Counted from the first letter of the stretch, positions 10,171 to 19,596 are shown. The stretch is 64,000 nucleotides of DNA from Bradyrhizobium sp. AZCC 1719 (GCF_036924525.1 NZ_JAZHRU010000001.1:6043001-6107000); one strand, 5' to 3'. Numbers and translations are program-made. Notes: generated by a model from the sequence alone, not told the origin.

Positions 10171-10395
10171 CACGGGAATACTCCTTCCCAGACGGAGGCG
10201 CGGCTCACTTGCAGAAAATTCCCGGTGGCGTTGGGGCTGCATGTGACAAACAGACCGCGCCTGAGTACTGAAACAAATACTTAGTACTGAAATACGCCGC
10301 TACGGGAGAAAGTTCCAGGGATTCGACGCGTGATCCGGGCCAAGGACGGCAACCGTTGGAGACGCTATCCAGTCCTCGCGCCGTCCAGGTTGCAG

Positions 10396-10423
10396 GAGCC
10401 CAGTTCTGATCAGAACCGGGCTC
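10396..10423. repeat. 28-base palindrome and adjoining repeat-like tail
   Basis: The left arm GAGCCCAGTTCTGA pairs with TCAGAACCGGGCTC with one mismatch, giving a near-perfect 28-base inverted repeat. TAGATTTTTGTTTT follows on the plus strand, then a tail GACGCGTTTTCTTGACGCG... that reaches the rlmE stop codon. The whole block to about 10488 resembles an intergenic element common in Bradyrhizobium genomes (from memory). The 315-base gap between the Crp-like gene and rlmE holds nothing else I can identify. Confidence 0.6.
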
Positions 10424-10485
10424 TAGATTTTTGTTTTGACGCGTTTTCTTGACGCGAACCGGTGTCCACTTCGCTGGAAAACGCT

Positions 10486-11169
10486 CTAATTGCGGTGCCC
10501 TCGAAACCCCATCGCCAGCACGTAGCGCTCCGAGGAATCCTGCCGGCTCGAGGCCGGCTTGACGTGACGCACGCTGGAAAAGTCGCGCTTCAATTGGCCG
10601 ACGAGTTCGGCATCGGCGCCGCTTTGAAAGACTTTTGCCAGGAACGTCCCGCCGGGATTGAGCACCTCGGCGGCAAAGGCCGCGGCCGTCTCGACGAGGC
10701 CGATGATGCGGAGCTGATCGGTCTTGCGGTGGCCGGTGGTGTTGGCCGCCATGTCGGACATCACAACATCGGCGCGACCGCCCATCATTGCGATCAGCTT
10801 TTCGGGTGCGTCCTCGGCCAGAAAGTCGAGCTGCGCGAAATCGACGCCGGGAATTTCCGGCATTTCCAGCAGATCGATCGCGACCACTTTGCCCTTGCCA
10901 TTGATCGCGCCGACGCGCTTGGCCGCGATCTGGCTCCAGCCGCCGGGGGCAGCGCCGAGATCGACCACGGCGTTGCCGGGCTTGAGAAACCGATACTTGT
11001 CGTCGATTTCGATCAGCTTGTAGGCCGCCCGCGAGCGATAGCCCTCCCGCTTGGCCTTCGCCACGTAGGGATCGTTGAGCTGCCGCTCCAGCCAGAGCTT
11101 TGACGACAGCTTGCGCTTGCCCGCGCTCTTGACCGTGACGTGCAGCCGTCCGGTGGTGTCTTTCGCCAT
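10486..11169 (-). CDS. rlmE: 23S rRNA (uridine-2'-O-) methyltransferase RlmE (FtsJ/RrmJ)
   Basis: The enzyme methylates the 2'-OH of U2552 in 23S rRNA using S-adenosylmethionine. Its 227-residue form starts [11 protein letters not shown]. The SAM site is [13 protein letters not shown] (about residues 70-82). The catalytic K-D-K set is visible as the Lys of [11 protein letters not shown], the Asp of VVMSDMA and the Lys of [10 protein letters not shown] 24-residue upstream extension is possible, but its composition is unlike the family. The stop codon abuts the downstream repeat. In related alphaproteobacteria this gene usually follows a ppx/gppA gene directly, but here about 1.2 kb separates them. 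Confidence 0.93.
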   Translation of the reverse strand: MAKDTTGRLHVTVKSAGKRKLSSKLWLERQLNDPYVAKAKREGYRSRAAYKLIEIDDKYRFLKPGNAVVDLGAAPGGWSQIAAKRVGAINGKGKVVAIDLLEMPEIPGVDFAQLDFLAEDAPEKLIAMMGGRADVVMSDMAANTTGHRKTDQLRIIGLVETAAAFAAEVLNPGGTFLAKVFQSGADAELVGQLKRDFSSVRHVKPASSRQDSSERYVLAMGFRGHRN

Positions 11170-11218
11170 ATCGATACTTGTCTTGAAAATGCCAGCCCGG
11201 ACCCGGAGCCTGGAATCA

Positions 11219-11386
11219 GTAGCACGGAAGTGGATGCGCATTGAAGCGAGTATGATGAGATCGCCGGACCCACTGTCTCAGCGCCAGCCCCCCGTTGCCA
11301 TGGAACAGGACGACGCACCGGGCTGCCGGGTCACCCCGTTCGAGGCAATGCAGCCGCACGCCATTGCAGTCGATGAAATTGCCGAT
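11219..11386 (-). pseudogene. remnant of an alpha/beta hydrolase N-terminus
   Basis: A minus-strand reading frame here contains FIDCNGVRLHCLERGDP followed by CVVLFHGNGG. This matches the start of many alpha/beta hydrolases (NGVxLHYLExG...VVLLHGNG). After the HGNG oxyanion motif the similarity stops and the frame ends within about 25 codons. No core domain or GxSxG elbow follows. It looks like the truncated 5' end of a hydrolase gene. It lies in the 535-base gap between rlmE and the phasin gene; the rest of that gap shows nothing recognisable. Confidence 0.5.
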
Positions 11387-11704
11387 CGGTGGGTTCTTTC
11401 CGTTCGGCCGTGACCTGAGAACACTATATTCCCAATCACCAGAACAAGGACGACACCCTAAGATAGCTTCGGGGCAGTGGACATTCGCTGAGCCTCGTGC
11501 CGTGCCTAGCGATCCGAATTGCGGCGGGTGAAGAGCCAGTCTGCGGCATAACCGCGACATGTTTGCCGACGTTCGTAAGCAGTCGTTGCGAACCAAGCGA
11601 GGTGTGCAGAAAAGATCGGAAGGCTTGGAACGGTCGCACAGCGATTGCGTTGCTCGGGTCGGAGCTGGGGGAGTCATCAACCTGCAATCAGCGGAGAAGT
11701 TCAG

Positions 11705-12334
11705 ATGGCCAACCCACGCCAAGAGGAAAAGTCTACCCAAGGCATGGAAGACGCCGCCCGCCGCGCCGGCGAGAGGACTGCCGAACAGACCAGCCGCTTT
11801 GGACAAGCTGCAGCCGAGCAGACAACGCGAATCGGACATGCTGCGGCTGAAGCCGGCGAGGAAGTGGTCCGGGCAGGTGCTACCCTATTCCAGCAAAACG
11901 CCGAGACGTTACAGAGCACCTGGCGCTTCGGCCTGGATATGGCGACGACCATGATGGGGCGGTCCACGGAGCAACTTGGTCGCTCGCTCGGCCTGTCAGG
12001 AGAGGGAGTGCAACAGGCAACCGAACGATCGGCCCGCAACGCGCAAACCATCCTATATACCGGCACAACGGCTGCCAAAGTGATGGGCGGCATTTCGCAG
12101 GAATACCTGCAGTTAGTTCGGCATCAAGTCGAGACGAACATGGACCGCATGAATGAATTGTGGGCCTGCCGAACTCCTCAGGAGGTTGCAGCCGTTCAGA
12201 CGGACCTGGTCCGTGAGACCATGGGTTCTGTTTTGGAGAGCAGCCGGCGGATCGCCGATATGTCGCTCAAATTGGCCGACGATGCCGGAAAGCAGATTAA
12301 GCAGAATATGGAAGAGGTGCGGCGCGCCGCCTAG
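11705..12334 (+). CDS. phasin family protein
   Basis: The 209-residue protein is almost wholly helical. Its N-terminal part carries imperfect 11-residue repeats (SRFGQAAAEQT, TRIGHAAAEAG). The phasin domain runs from about residue 55 to 195, with the typical WACRTPQEVAAVQTDLVRE segment. Phasins coat polyhydroxyalkanoate granules or act as stress-linked surface proteins. GGAGAAG lies upstream of the chosen ATG. A strong hairpin follows the stop. The gene sits in opposite orientation between rlmE and ppx/gppA, which suggests an insertion into an otherwise conserved pair. Confidence 0.85.
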   Translation: MANPRQEEKSTQGMEDAARRAGERTAEQTSRFGQAAAEQTTRIGHAAAEAGEEVVRAGATLFQQNAETLQSTWRFGLDMATTMMGRSTEQLGRSLGLSGEGVQQATERSARNAQTILYTGTTAAKVMGGISQEYLQLVRHQVETNMDRMNELWACRTPQEVAAVQTDLVRETMGSVLESSRRIADMSLKLADDAGKQIKQNMEEVRRAA

Positions 12335-12360
12335 TGCGGGCCCTATTGCTCAGCTTTGAG

Positions 12361-12391
12361 GGAAGAGCGGCTGGCTTTCAGCCGCTCTTCC
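12361..12391. terminator. perfect hairpin between convergent phasin and ppx/gppA genes
   Basis: A 13-base stem GGAAGAGCGGCTG / CAGCCGCTCTTCC encloses a GCTTT loop. It lies 26 bases after the phasin stop and 30 bases after the stop of the convergent phosphatase gene, so it can serve both. The T-tract on the plus strand is short (AGTTTG). Confidence 0.75.
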
Positions 12392-12421
12392 AGTTTGCGG
12401 GCATAGCCCGGGACCCACACA

Positions 12422-13465
12422 TCAGCACGGCCGCAGCGCGCCGTCCTCGCGCATCATCTCCACCAGCATGCCCTCGCGCAGGCCGCGGTCGGCGACGCGG
12501 AGCCGAGGCAATGGGAAGGCGTCGCGGATCGCGTCGAGAATGGCGCAGCCGGCCAGCACCAGATCGGCGCGCTCGACGCTGATGCAGTTATTGTTGGCCC
12601 GCTCCTGATAGCTCATACCGAGCAGCCGCTGAATCACAGCCGTGACGTCGGGACCGTTCATCCAGATGCCATCGATGCGCCGGCGGTCGTAGCGCGCCAG
12701 ATTGAGATGGATGCCGGCAAGCGTCGTCACGGTGCCCGAGGTGCCCAGCATATGCATGTCGCGCAAATCGTTGCCGTGCTCGGCCGCAAACGGCGCCACA
12801 TAGTGCGCGACTTCGCGCACCATCCGCGCATAGGATTCCGCCGTGACGTCACGACCGCCGAAATGCTCGGCCAGCGTGACGACGCCGAGCGGGACCGACA
12901 TCCACGCCTTGATGCGCGGCACCGCGTTCTGCTCGTCCGGATCGCGCTCGATCCGCACCAGCTCGGTCGAGCCGCCGCCGATGTCGAACAGGATCGCACC
13001 CCGCCCCCTTGAATCAAGTAACGGCGAGCAGCCGATCACGGCCAGGGTTGCTTCGGTCTCGCGATCGATCACCTCGAGGCGGATGCCGGTCTCGCTCGCG
13101 ACGCGGGCGCGAAAGCTGTCGGCATTGGCGGCAGCTCGGCAGGCTTCGGTCGCGATCAGCCGCAGGCGCTTGGCCTTGCGGTAGCGGATCTTGTCGCTGC
13201 AGATGCTGAGCGCCGCGATGGCGCGCTCGATCGCCGCCTCGCTGATGGAACCGGTGGCGGAAATGCCCTCGCCAAGCCGGATGATCCGTGAAAACGAATC
13301 CACCACGCGAAAACCGTCGCCGGTCGGGCTGGCGATCAACAGCCGGCAATTGTTGGTGCCAAGGTCCAGCGCGGCATAGACACCGTTTGCCGTGGCCGCC
13401 GCAACCGACCCTGACGGGCTGGCGCAGGCCTCAATGGCTTCGCGCAGCCGCGTATCGTGGTTCAT
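12422..13465 (-). CDS. Ppx/GppA family phosphatase
   Basis: The 347-residue protein is an actin-fold phosphatase. The phosphate loops are YAALDLGTNNCRLL (near residue 30) and ILFDIGGGSTELV (near residue 150). It would hydrolyse inorganic polyphosphate or pppGpp in the cytoplasm. It lacks the C-terminal domains of long E. coli PPX, as is common for the short alphaproteobacterial form. ATG at 13465 is preferred to the preceding TTG. The gene is transcribed toward rlmE, but a phasin gene and a hydrolase remnant lie between. Confidence 0.9.
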   Translation of the reverse strand: MNHDTRLREAIEACASPSGSVAAATANGVYAALDLGTNNCRLLIASPTGDGFRVVDSFSRIIRLGEGISATGSISEAAIERAIAALSICSDKIRYRKAKRLRLIATEACRAAANADSFRARVASETGIRLEVIDRETEATLAVIGCSPLLDSRGRGAILFDIGGGSTELVRIERDPDEQNAVPRIKAWMSVPLGVVTLAEHFGGRDVTAESYARMVREVAHYVAPFAAEHGNDLRDMHMLGTSGTVTTLAGIHLNLARYDRRRIDGIWMNGPDVTAVIQRLLGMSYQERANNNCISVERADLVLAGCAILDAIRDAFPLPRLRVADRGLREGMLVEMMREDGALRPC

Positions 13466-13686
13466 CAAAACTGTCTTTCCGCAGGCCGCGTCCGGGCCGC
13501 CGAAGAAAAATTACCGTTCACGGAAACTTTAGCAGCGCCAAGGGGCTACGCAACAACCCATCACATAGGACTATGCCCAATCAGGCGTTGTCCGGGATTA
13601 CACGGTACGTTATCTGAGCGGGAACTCGCGGAACCAAGAATCCAACAAGAAATCCAAGAGAATCCCAAGCATTTCAGGTGTTTTCG

Positions 13687-16062
13687 ATGCAAGATCACAC
13701 GTCGGCCCCCTCCCTGGACAACGCTATCGCACTGCAAAAATACGGTGTGGGGCAGCCGGTGCGCCGCAAGGAAGACGACACGCTGGTGCGCGGCAGGGGC
13801 AAATACACCGACGATTTCGCCCTGCCCGGCCAGGCCTATTGCTGGATGGTGCGCTCCAGCCATGCCCACGGAATCATCAGGGGGATCGACACGGCCGCCG
13901 CCAAGGCGATGCCGGGGGTGCTCGGCGTCTGGACCGGCAAGGACCTCGAGGCCGCCGGCTACGGGCCCTTCACCTGCGGCCTGCCGTTGAAGAGCCGGGA
14001 TGGCTCGCCGCTGTTGCAGACCAACCGCCCGGCGCTGGCGACCGACAAGGTGCGCTTCGTCGGCGACCCCGTGGCGTTCGTGGTCGCGGAAACGCTGGCG
14101 CAGGCGCGCGATGCGGCGGAGGCCATAGAACTCGACATCGAGCCGCTGCCCGCCGTGACCGACGCGGCGGAAGCCGCAAAGCCCGGCGCGCCGCAGCTTT
14201 ACGATCACATCCCGAACAATGTCGCGCTGGATTATCACTATGGCGATGCCGCCAAGATCGATGCGGCGTTTGCAAGCGCCGCCCATGTAACCAGGCTCGA
14301 CATCGTCAACACCCGCGTGGCCGTGGTGTCGATGGAGCCGCGCGTGGCGCTGGCAGCCTACGACAAGGCGGCGGAGCGCTTCACGCTGCAGGTGCCGACG
14401 CAAGGCGTTTCCGGCAACAAGGTGACGCTGGCAAAAATCCTCAATGTGCCGAACGACAAGGTGCGGATCCTGACCGCCAATGTCGGCGGCTCCTTCGGCA
14501 TGAAGAACGTCAGCTATCCCGAATATACCTGCATTCTGCACGCGGCGAAGGCGCTGGGCCGGCCAGTGAAGTGGACCGACGAGCGCTCGACCAGTTTCCT
14601 CTCCGACAGCCACGGCCGCGCGCAGCTCATCCACGCCGAACTGGCGCTCGATGCCGACGGCAAGTTTCTGGCGGTGCGCCTTTCCGGCTACGGTAATCTC
14701 GGCGCCTATATCACCGGCGTCGCGCCGGGGCCGCTGTCGCTCAACACCGGCAAGAACCTCGCCAGCGTCTACCGCACGCCGCTGCTTGGCGTCGACATCA
14801 AGACGGTTTTGACCAACACCACGCTGATGGGCGCCTATCGCGGTGCCGGCCGGCCCGAGGCGAACTACTACATGGAGCGGCTGATCGACCGCGCCGCCGA
14901 CGAGATGGGCATCAACCGGCTGACGCTGCGCAAGCGCAACTTCATCAAGCCGTCGCAACTGCCGTTCGCGGCGGCTTCTGGCGTCACCTATGACAGCGGC
15001 GACTTTGCAGGCGTCTTCAACAAGGCGCTGGAGATTTCCGACCACGCCAATTTTGCCAAGCGCAAGAAGGAGAGCAGGAAGAGCGGCAACCTCCGCGGCA
15101 TCGCCGTTGGGTCGTATCTGGAAGTCACCGCGCCGCCGAGCGGCGAACTCGGCAAGATCACCTTCGAGCCGGATGGGTCGGTGAAGCTGACCACCGGCAC
15201 GCTTGATTACGGCCAGGGCCACGCCACGCCGTTCGCCCAGGTGCTGTCGGCGCAGCTCGGCGTTCCCTTCGAAAAAATCACTATCGAGCAGAACGACAGC
15301 GATCTCGTCCGCTTCGGCAACGGCACCGGCGGTTCGCGCTCGATAACGGCGACCGGCCAGGCGATCGTGGAAGCCTCCGCGCTCGTGATCGCAAAGGGCA
15401 AGCAGGCGGCCGGGCATCTGATGGAAGCGTCCGAAGGCGACATCGAGTTCGCCAATGGCCGCTTCACCATCGCGGGCACCGACCGCTCGATAGGCATCAT
15501 GGATCTGGCGAAGCGCCTGCGTGATGGCAAGATGCCCGAAGGCGTGCCGCTGTCGCTCGACGTCGACCATGCCACCAAGGACACGCCGTCCACCTTCCCC
15601 AACGGCTGCCATGTCGCGGAAGTGGAAATCGATCCCGAAACCGGCGTCGTGAAAATCATCCGCTATTTTGCCGTCAATGATTTCGGCACCGTGGTCAATC
15701 CGATGATCGTCGCCGGCCAGTTGCATGGCGGCGTCGCACAAGGCATCGGGCAGGCGCTGATGGAGCAGGTCAGCTACGATGCCAGCGGCCAGCCGATCAC
15801 GGGCTCATTCATGGATTACGCGCTGCCGCGGGCCGAAGACATTCCGCCGATGGAGATCGGCGACCACCCCTCGCCGGCAAAATCCAATCCGCTGGGCACC
15901 AAGGGTTGCGGCGAAGCCGGCTGCGCCGGCAGCCTCGTCTGCGTCGTCAACGCTGTGATCGACGCGCTGTCGGATTACGGCATCACCCATATCGACATGC
16001 CCTTGACGCCGGAACGGGTGTGGCAGGCGATTCAGGATGCGAAGGCGAAGCAGGCCGCGTAG
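13687..16062 (+). CDS. molybdenum hydroxylase large subunit (xanthine dehydrogenase/CoxL family), orphan
   Basis: The 791-residue protein has the full large-subunit layout: an aldehyde-oxidase a/b hammerhead (about 15-130, starting GQPVRRKED) followed by the molybdopterin-binding domains. AYRGAGR at residues 383-389 is the form II signature; form I CO dehydrogenases have AYxCSFR instead. The catalytic Glu743 lies in GCGEAG. Such proteins need [2Fe-2S] and FAD subunits, but none is nearby: upstream is ppx/gppA and downstream a hotdog gene. Start ATG 13687 follows AGGTG at 6 bases. It probably oxidises an aldehyde or N-heterocycle, with partners encoded elsewhere. Confidence 0.9.
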   Translation: MQDHTSAPSLDNAIALQKYGVGQPVRRKEDDTLVRGRGKYTDDFALPGQAYCWMVRSSHAHGIIRGIDTAAAKAMPGVLGVWTGKDLEAAGYGPFTCGLPLKSRDGSPLLQTNRPALATDKVRFVGDPVAFVVAETLAQARDAAEAIELDIEPLPAVTDAAEAAKPGAPQLYDHIPNNVALDYHYGDAAKIDAAFASAAHVTRLDIVNTRVAVVSMEPRVALAAYDKAAERFTLQVPTQGVSGNKVTLAKILNVPNDKVRILTANVGGSFGMKNVSYPEYTCILHAAKALGRPVKWTDERSTSFLSDSHGRAQLIHAELALDADGKFLAVRLSGYGNLGAYITGVAPGPLSLNTGKNLASVYRTPLLGVDIKTVLTNTTLMGAYRGAGRPEANYYMERLIDRAADEMGINRLTLRKRNFIKPSQLPFAAASGVTYDSGDFAGVFNKALEISDHANFAKRKKESRKSGNLRGIAVGSYLEVTAPPSGELGKITFEPDGSVKLTTGTLDYGQGHATPFAQVLSAQLGVPFEKITIEQNDSDLVRFGNGTGGSRSITATGQAIVEASALVIAKGKQAAGHLMEASEGDIEFANGRFTIAGTDRSIGIMDLAKRLRDGKMPEGVPLSLDVDHATKDTPSTFPNGCHVAEVEIDPETGVVKIIRYFAVNDFGTVVNPMIVAGQLHGGVAQGIGQALMEQVSYDASGQPITGSFMDYALPRAEDIPPMEIGDHPSPAKSNPLGTKGCGEAGCAGSLVCVVNAVIDALSDYGITHIDMPLTPERVWQAIQDAKAKQAA

Positions 16063-16090
16063 CGCCGCACTGTTCGCCATACACACAACT

Positions 16091-16198
16091 TGTCATCGCC
16101 CGGCTTGACCGGGCGACCCAGTATTCCAGAGACGTTCGTGATAGAACCGTGAGGCCGCGGCGTACTGGATTCCCCGCTTTCGCGGGGAATGACAGGTG
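16091..16198. repeat. intergenic palindromic repeat, family E copy 2
   Basis: This copy lies between the molybdenum hydroxylase gene and the convergent hotdog gene. It contains the tags AGTATTCCAGAGAC and GGCCGCGGCGTACTGG shared with the element at 3.0-3.15 kb. It also has the hairpins CGCCCGGCTTGACCGGGCG and CCCCGCTTTCGCGGGG. The ends TGTCAT and ATGACA are inverted copies. Confidence 0.7.
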
Positions 16199-16221
16199 AG
16201 ATTGTGGCCACCGCCTTGCCC

Positions 16222-17016
16222 CTACGCCGCCGCCTGCTCACGCGGCTGGTAGATCGCGATGTGGTGGCAATGCGCCAGCGGCGTGTTGCCGTTGCCGACG
16301 ACCAGCGCGTCGAGCTCGACGAAACGGTGGCCTTTCTTGTCGTAATTGCCGACCACCTTCGCACGCGCGGTGATGACGTCGCCGGCCTTCACCGCTGACA
16401 GCAGTTGCATGCGGCTGCCGACATGAATCCACGGGCCCAGGATGGCGTTATCGACCAGCACCCGGTTCATCACCCGCTGCAGCAGGCCGGGATGACCGAA
16501 ACCCTCCGTGGCGTAGATCGGATCGGTTTCCCTGACGTCGGCGAGATATCCCGCGGCCGCTTCGCCTGCCCAGTCGCGCGGGATGGTGCCGAGCCATTTG
16601 CCGACTTCATAGGAAGATGCGTTGACCGGCTTGCGCTCCGCGACCGCCGCGACTTCCTGGTAGTCTCCGATCGAAACCGCCGGTGCGGAGACCGGCAGGG
16701 ACGCGGTGCCGGTGGCGCAAAGCTGGCCGCGGCTCTGCACCTCGATCGACAGCACGCCGTTACTTTCTTCCGCCGTCAGCTCCGCAAGTTCGCCGTCATA
16801 GACCGGCTTGACGAAACGCGCCTCGATCAGTCCGCGTTCGAGGAAGGCACGGCCCCACTTCATCACCGGCTGATGCATCATGTAGGCCATCACGTCGACG
16901 CCGGGGACCAGCCCACCCGAGAATCCGAACCGCTTTGCCACGGTGTCGTCATGCATCTTGTTTTCGGATTGTTTGGCGGTGTTGTAGGCTTGGACGCGAT
17001 ACGGCTCGATGCGCAT
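16222..17016 (-). CDS. hotdog-fold (MaoC-like) protein
   Basis: The 264-residue protein has an N-terminal hotdog segment with NKMHDDTVAKRFGFSGGLVPG (about 19-40), which resembles the hydratase-2/MaoC pattern. A second half resembles another hotdog repeat (PLAHCHHIAIY near the end). A double-hotdog acyl-CoA hydratase or thioesterase is therefore the best guess. AGGA sits 7 bases from the ATG. No neighbour shares an obvious pathway, and substrate and reaction are not determined. Confidence 0.65.
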   Translation of the reverse strand: MRIEPYRVQAYNTAKQSENKMHDDTVAKRFGFSGGLVPGVDVMAYMMHQPVMKWGRAFLERGLIEARFVKPVYDGELAELTAEESNGVLSIEVQSRGQLCATGTASLPVSAPAVSIGDYQEVAAVAERKPVNASSYEVGKWLGTIPRDWAGEAAAGYLADVRETDPIYATEGFGHPGLLQRVMNRVLVDNAILGPWIHVGSRMQLLSAVKAGDVITARAKVVGNYDKKGHRFVELDALVVGNGNTPLAHCHHIAIYQPREQAAA

Positions 17017-17165
17017 GCCGGTTTCCTGTTTTTTTGGTTGTTTTCCGCCGGTTATGGTACGCGAAGAATGTGCCGAGGCAAGCGTGTTCCCGGTCCCTGT
17101 TTTCCTCGCATTCCGGCATCGAATAGGTTACCACGCGCGGGCAACAGAGCCGCAGTCGAACCGAT

Positions 17166-17660
17166 ATGCCTGACGTGAACCCGACCCGCATCTATGTCGA
17201 TGCCGACGCCTGCCCGGTGAAGGACGAGATCTATCGCGTCGCGATCCGCCACGGCCTCCCCGTCAGCGTCGTTGCGGGAAATTTCATCCGCGTGCCGCAG
17301 GATCCGCTGATCGAACGCATCTCTGCCGGTTCCGGCATGGACGCCGCCGACGACTGGATTGCGGAGCGCGCCGGCCGCGGCGACATCGTCATCACATCGG
17401 ATATCCCGCTCGCCAGCCGCTGCGTGAAGGCCGGCGCCGAGGTGATCGCGCCGAACGGCAAGCCGTTTACGGAAGCATCGATCGGCATGACACTCGCGGT
17501 GCGCAATCTGATGACCGATCTCCGCTCGTCCGGCGAAGTGACCGGCGGTCCAAAGTCCTTTGCACCGCGCGACCGCTCGACGTTTTTGTCTGCGCTCGAC
17601 CGGACCATCCGCCGCATCCAGCGCCAGCGGGCGCAGCAGCCTGCGCCGAACCAGGGTTGA
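17166..17660 (+). CDS. UPF0178 (YaiI/YqxD, DUF188) family protein
   Basis: The 164-residue protein begins with the diagnostic [17 protein letters not shown] stretch (about residues 10-26). It also has the acidic [11 protein letters not shown] and ITSDIPLA motifs of this PIN-like nuclease superfamily. Biological function is unknown, although the conserved acidic residues suggest a metal-dependent nuclease. Three bases separate its stop from the downstream ABC-F start, so the two are probably co-transcribed. Confidence 0.9.
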   Translation: MPDVNPTRIYVDADACPVKDEIYRVAIRHGLPVSVVAGNFIRVPQDPLIERISAGSGMDAADDWIAERAGRGDIVITSDIPLASRCVKAGAEVIAPNGKPFTEASIGMTLAVRNLMTDLRSSGEVTGGPKSFAPRDRSTFLSALDRTIRRIQRQRAQQPAPNQG

Positions 17661-17663
17661 ACG

Positions 17664-19478
17664 ATGGCGCCGCCGCTGATCCAGTTGAAGGATATAAGGC
17701 TGACGTTTGGCGGCACGCCGCTGTTGTCGGGCGTGGAACTGTCGGTGTCGTCGGGCGAGCGCGTCTGCCTGATCGGCCGCAACGGCTCCGGCAAATCGAC
17801 GCTGCTGAAGATCGCTGCCGGCCTTGTCGAGCCGGATAGCGGCAGCCGCTTCGTGCAACCGGGCGCCACCATCCGCTATCTGCCGCAGGAGCCTGATTTC
17901 GGCGACCATAAGACGACACTGGCCTATGTCGAGGCAGGCCTCGGCCCCGGCGACGATCACTACCAGGCGCGCTATCTGGTCGAACAGCTCGGCCTCTCCG
18001 GTGACGAGGACCCTGCGCATATTTCCGGCGGGGAAGCCCGCCGCGCGGCGCTGGCGCGGGTGCTGGCGCCCTCGCCGGATATCCTGCTGCTGGACGAACC
18101 GACCAACCATCTCGACCTGCCGACCATTGAATGGCTGGAAGGTGAACTGGAAAGCCGCCGCTGCGCGCTTGTCCTCATCAGCCATGACCGCCGCTTCCTT
18201 TCCAACCTGTCGCGCTCGACCGCCTGGCTCGACCGCGGCCAGATCCGGCAGATCGACCGCGGCTTTTCCGCATTCGAAGCCTGGCGCGACGAAGTGCTGG
18301 CGGAAGAGGAACGCGAACAGCACAAGCTCGACCGCAAGATCGTCAACGAGGAACACTGGCTGCGCTATGGCGTCTCCGGCCGCCGCAAGCGCAACGTCAA
18401 GCGACTCGGCAATCTGCACGCGCTGCGCGACCAGCGGCGCAATTATCGCGGTGCTGCTGGCAATGCCAACCTCGCGGCCGCCGAAGCTGAAAAATCTGGC
18501 CGGCTGGTCATCGAGGCGAAGAACATCGCCAAGGCCTATGGCGACCGCAAGATCGTCGATGGTTTCTCAATTCGGGTCCAGCGCGGTGACCGCATCGGCA
18601 TCGTCGGCCCGAATGGCGCCGGGAAAACCACGCTGGTTCATCTTTTGATCAGCAACGATCCACCCGATGGCGGCACGATCCGGCTCGGCGCCAATATCGA
18701 AATGGCGACGCTGGACCAGCACCGCGAAAGCCTCGATCCGAAATCGACGCTGGCGGAAGCGCTGACCGGCGGCCGCGGCGACCATGTCATGGTCGGCGGC
18801 AAGCCGAAACACGTGGTCAGCTACATGAAGGACTTTCTCTTCGCGCAAGAACAGATGCGCACGCCGCTGGAGGTGCTTTCCGGCGGCGAGCGCGGCCGGC
18901 TGATGCTGGCGCGAGCGCTGGCAAAGCCGTCGAACCTCCTGGTACTGGACGAGCCGACCAACGACCTCGATCTCGAAACGCTCGACGTGCTCGAGGAGAT
19001 GCTCGGCGATTACGAGGGCACGGTGATCCTGATCAGCCACGACCGCGACTTCCTCGATCGCGTGGTGACATCGGTGATCGTGCCTGAAGGCGATGGCCGC
19101 TGGATCGAGTATGCCGGCGGCTACACCGACATGCTGGCCCAGCGCGGCGAAGATTTGTCGCGGGAATCCGTCAACGCACCCGCGCCGGTTGAGGAAAAGA
19201 AAGAGACCAGAGCTACCGCCCCTTCCGCCGCCCCAAAACGCCGGCTGAACTTCAACGAAAAGCACGCGCTGGAAACCCTGCCGAAGACGATCGCGAAACT
19301 GCAGGCCGAGATCGCAAAGCAGCAGAAGCTGCTTGACGATCCCGATCTCTACGCCAAGGATCGCAAGAAGTTCGACGCGGCGTCATCGGCGATGGCCAAA
19401 GCGCAGGAGGAGCTGGCCGCCGCCGAAGACCGGTGGCTGGAGCTGGAAGTTTTGCGGGAAGAGATAGAACAAGCGTAA
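17664..19478 (+). CDS. ABC-F family ATPase, Uup-like
   Basis: The 604-residue protein has two nucleotide-binding domains and no membrane segments. The Walker A motifs are GRNGSGKST (about residue 36) and GPNGAGKTT (about 315). The signature motifs are ISGGEARRA and LSGGERGRL. The two Walker B regions are LLLDEPTNHLDLP and LVLDEPTNDLDLE. A linker of charged helices and a C-terminal coiled coil (about 535-604) fit the Uup branch, whose members act on ribosomes or DNA rather than transport. It is likely coupled to the UPF0178 gene just upstream. Confidence 0.92.
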   Translation: MAPPLIQLKDIRLTFGGTPLLSGVELSVSSGERVCLIGRNGSGKSTLLKIAAGLVEPDSGSRFVQPGATIRYLPQEPDFGDHKTTLAYVEAGLGPGDDHYQARYLVEQLGLSGDEDPAHISGGEARRAALARVLAPSPDILLLDEPTNHLDLPTIEWLEGELESRRCALVLISHDRRFLSNLSRSTAWLDRGQIRQIDRGFSAFEAWRDEVLAEEEREQHKLDRKIVNEEHWLRYGVSGRRKRNVKRLGNLHALRDQRRNYRGAAGNANLAAAEAEKSGRLVIEAKNIAKAYGDRKIVDGFSIRVQRGDRIGIVGPNGAGKTTLVHLLISNDPPDGGTIRLGANIEMATLDQHRESLDPKSTLAEALTGGRGDHVMVGGKPKHVVSYMKDFLFAQEQMRTPLEVLSGGERGRLMLARALAKPSNLLVLDEPTNDLDLETLDVLEEMLGDYEGTVILISHDRDFLDRVVTSVIVPEGDGRWIEYAGGYTDMLAQRGEDLSRESVNAPAPVEEKKETRATAPSAAPKRRLNFNEKHALETLPKTIAKLQAEIAKQQKLLDDPDLYAKDRKKFDAASSAMAKAQEELAAAEDRWLELEVLREEIEQA

Positions 19479-19487
19479 GCATTTCAC

Positions 19488-19573
19488 CGTCATTGCGAGG
19501 AGCGAAGCGACGAAGCAATCCATCCATCCGCTATGCCGTTACGATGGATTGCTTCGCTTCGCTCGCAATGACG
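19488..19573. repeat. family C palindromic element, copy 1
   Basis: The element starts CGTCATTGCGAG and ends CTCGCAATGACG. Its inner arms GAAGCAATCCATCCA and ATGGATTGCTTCG also pair. It fills the gap between the ABC-F gene and the next gene and accounts for an open frame upstream of the latter's real start. Confidence 0.8.
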
Positions 19574-19596
19574 AAAGAACAACCGGAGTTCACGTC

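Noticed and set aside
13561..15741. A 726-codon open frame antisense to the molybdenum hydroxylase
   Set aside because: The plus-strand gene has all catalytic motifs; the antisense frame is rich in His, Arg and Gly with no recognisable domain.
19549..19596. N-terminal extension of the D-threonine-aldolase-like protein
   Set aside because: The extension is encoded by the family C repeat and lacks a ribosome site; the ATG at 19597 has GGAG upstream and matches the family start.
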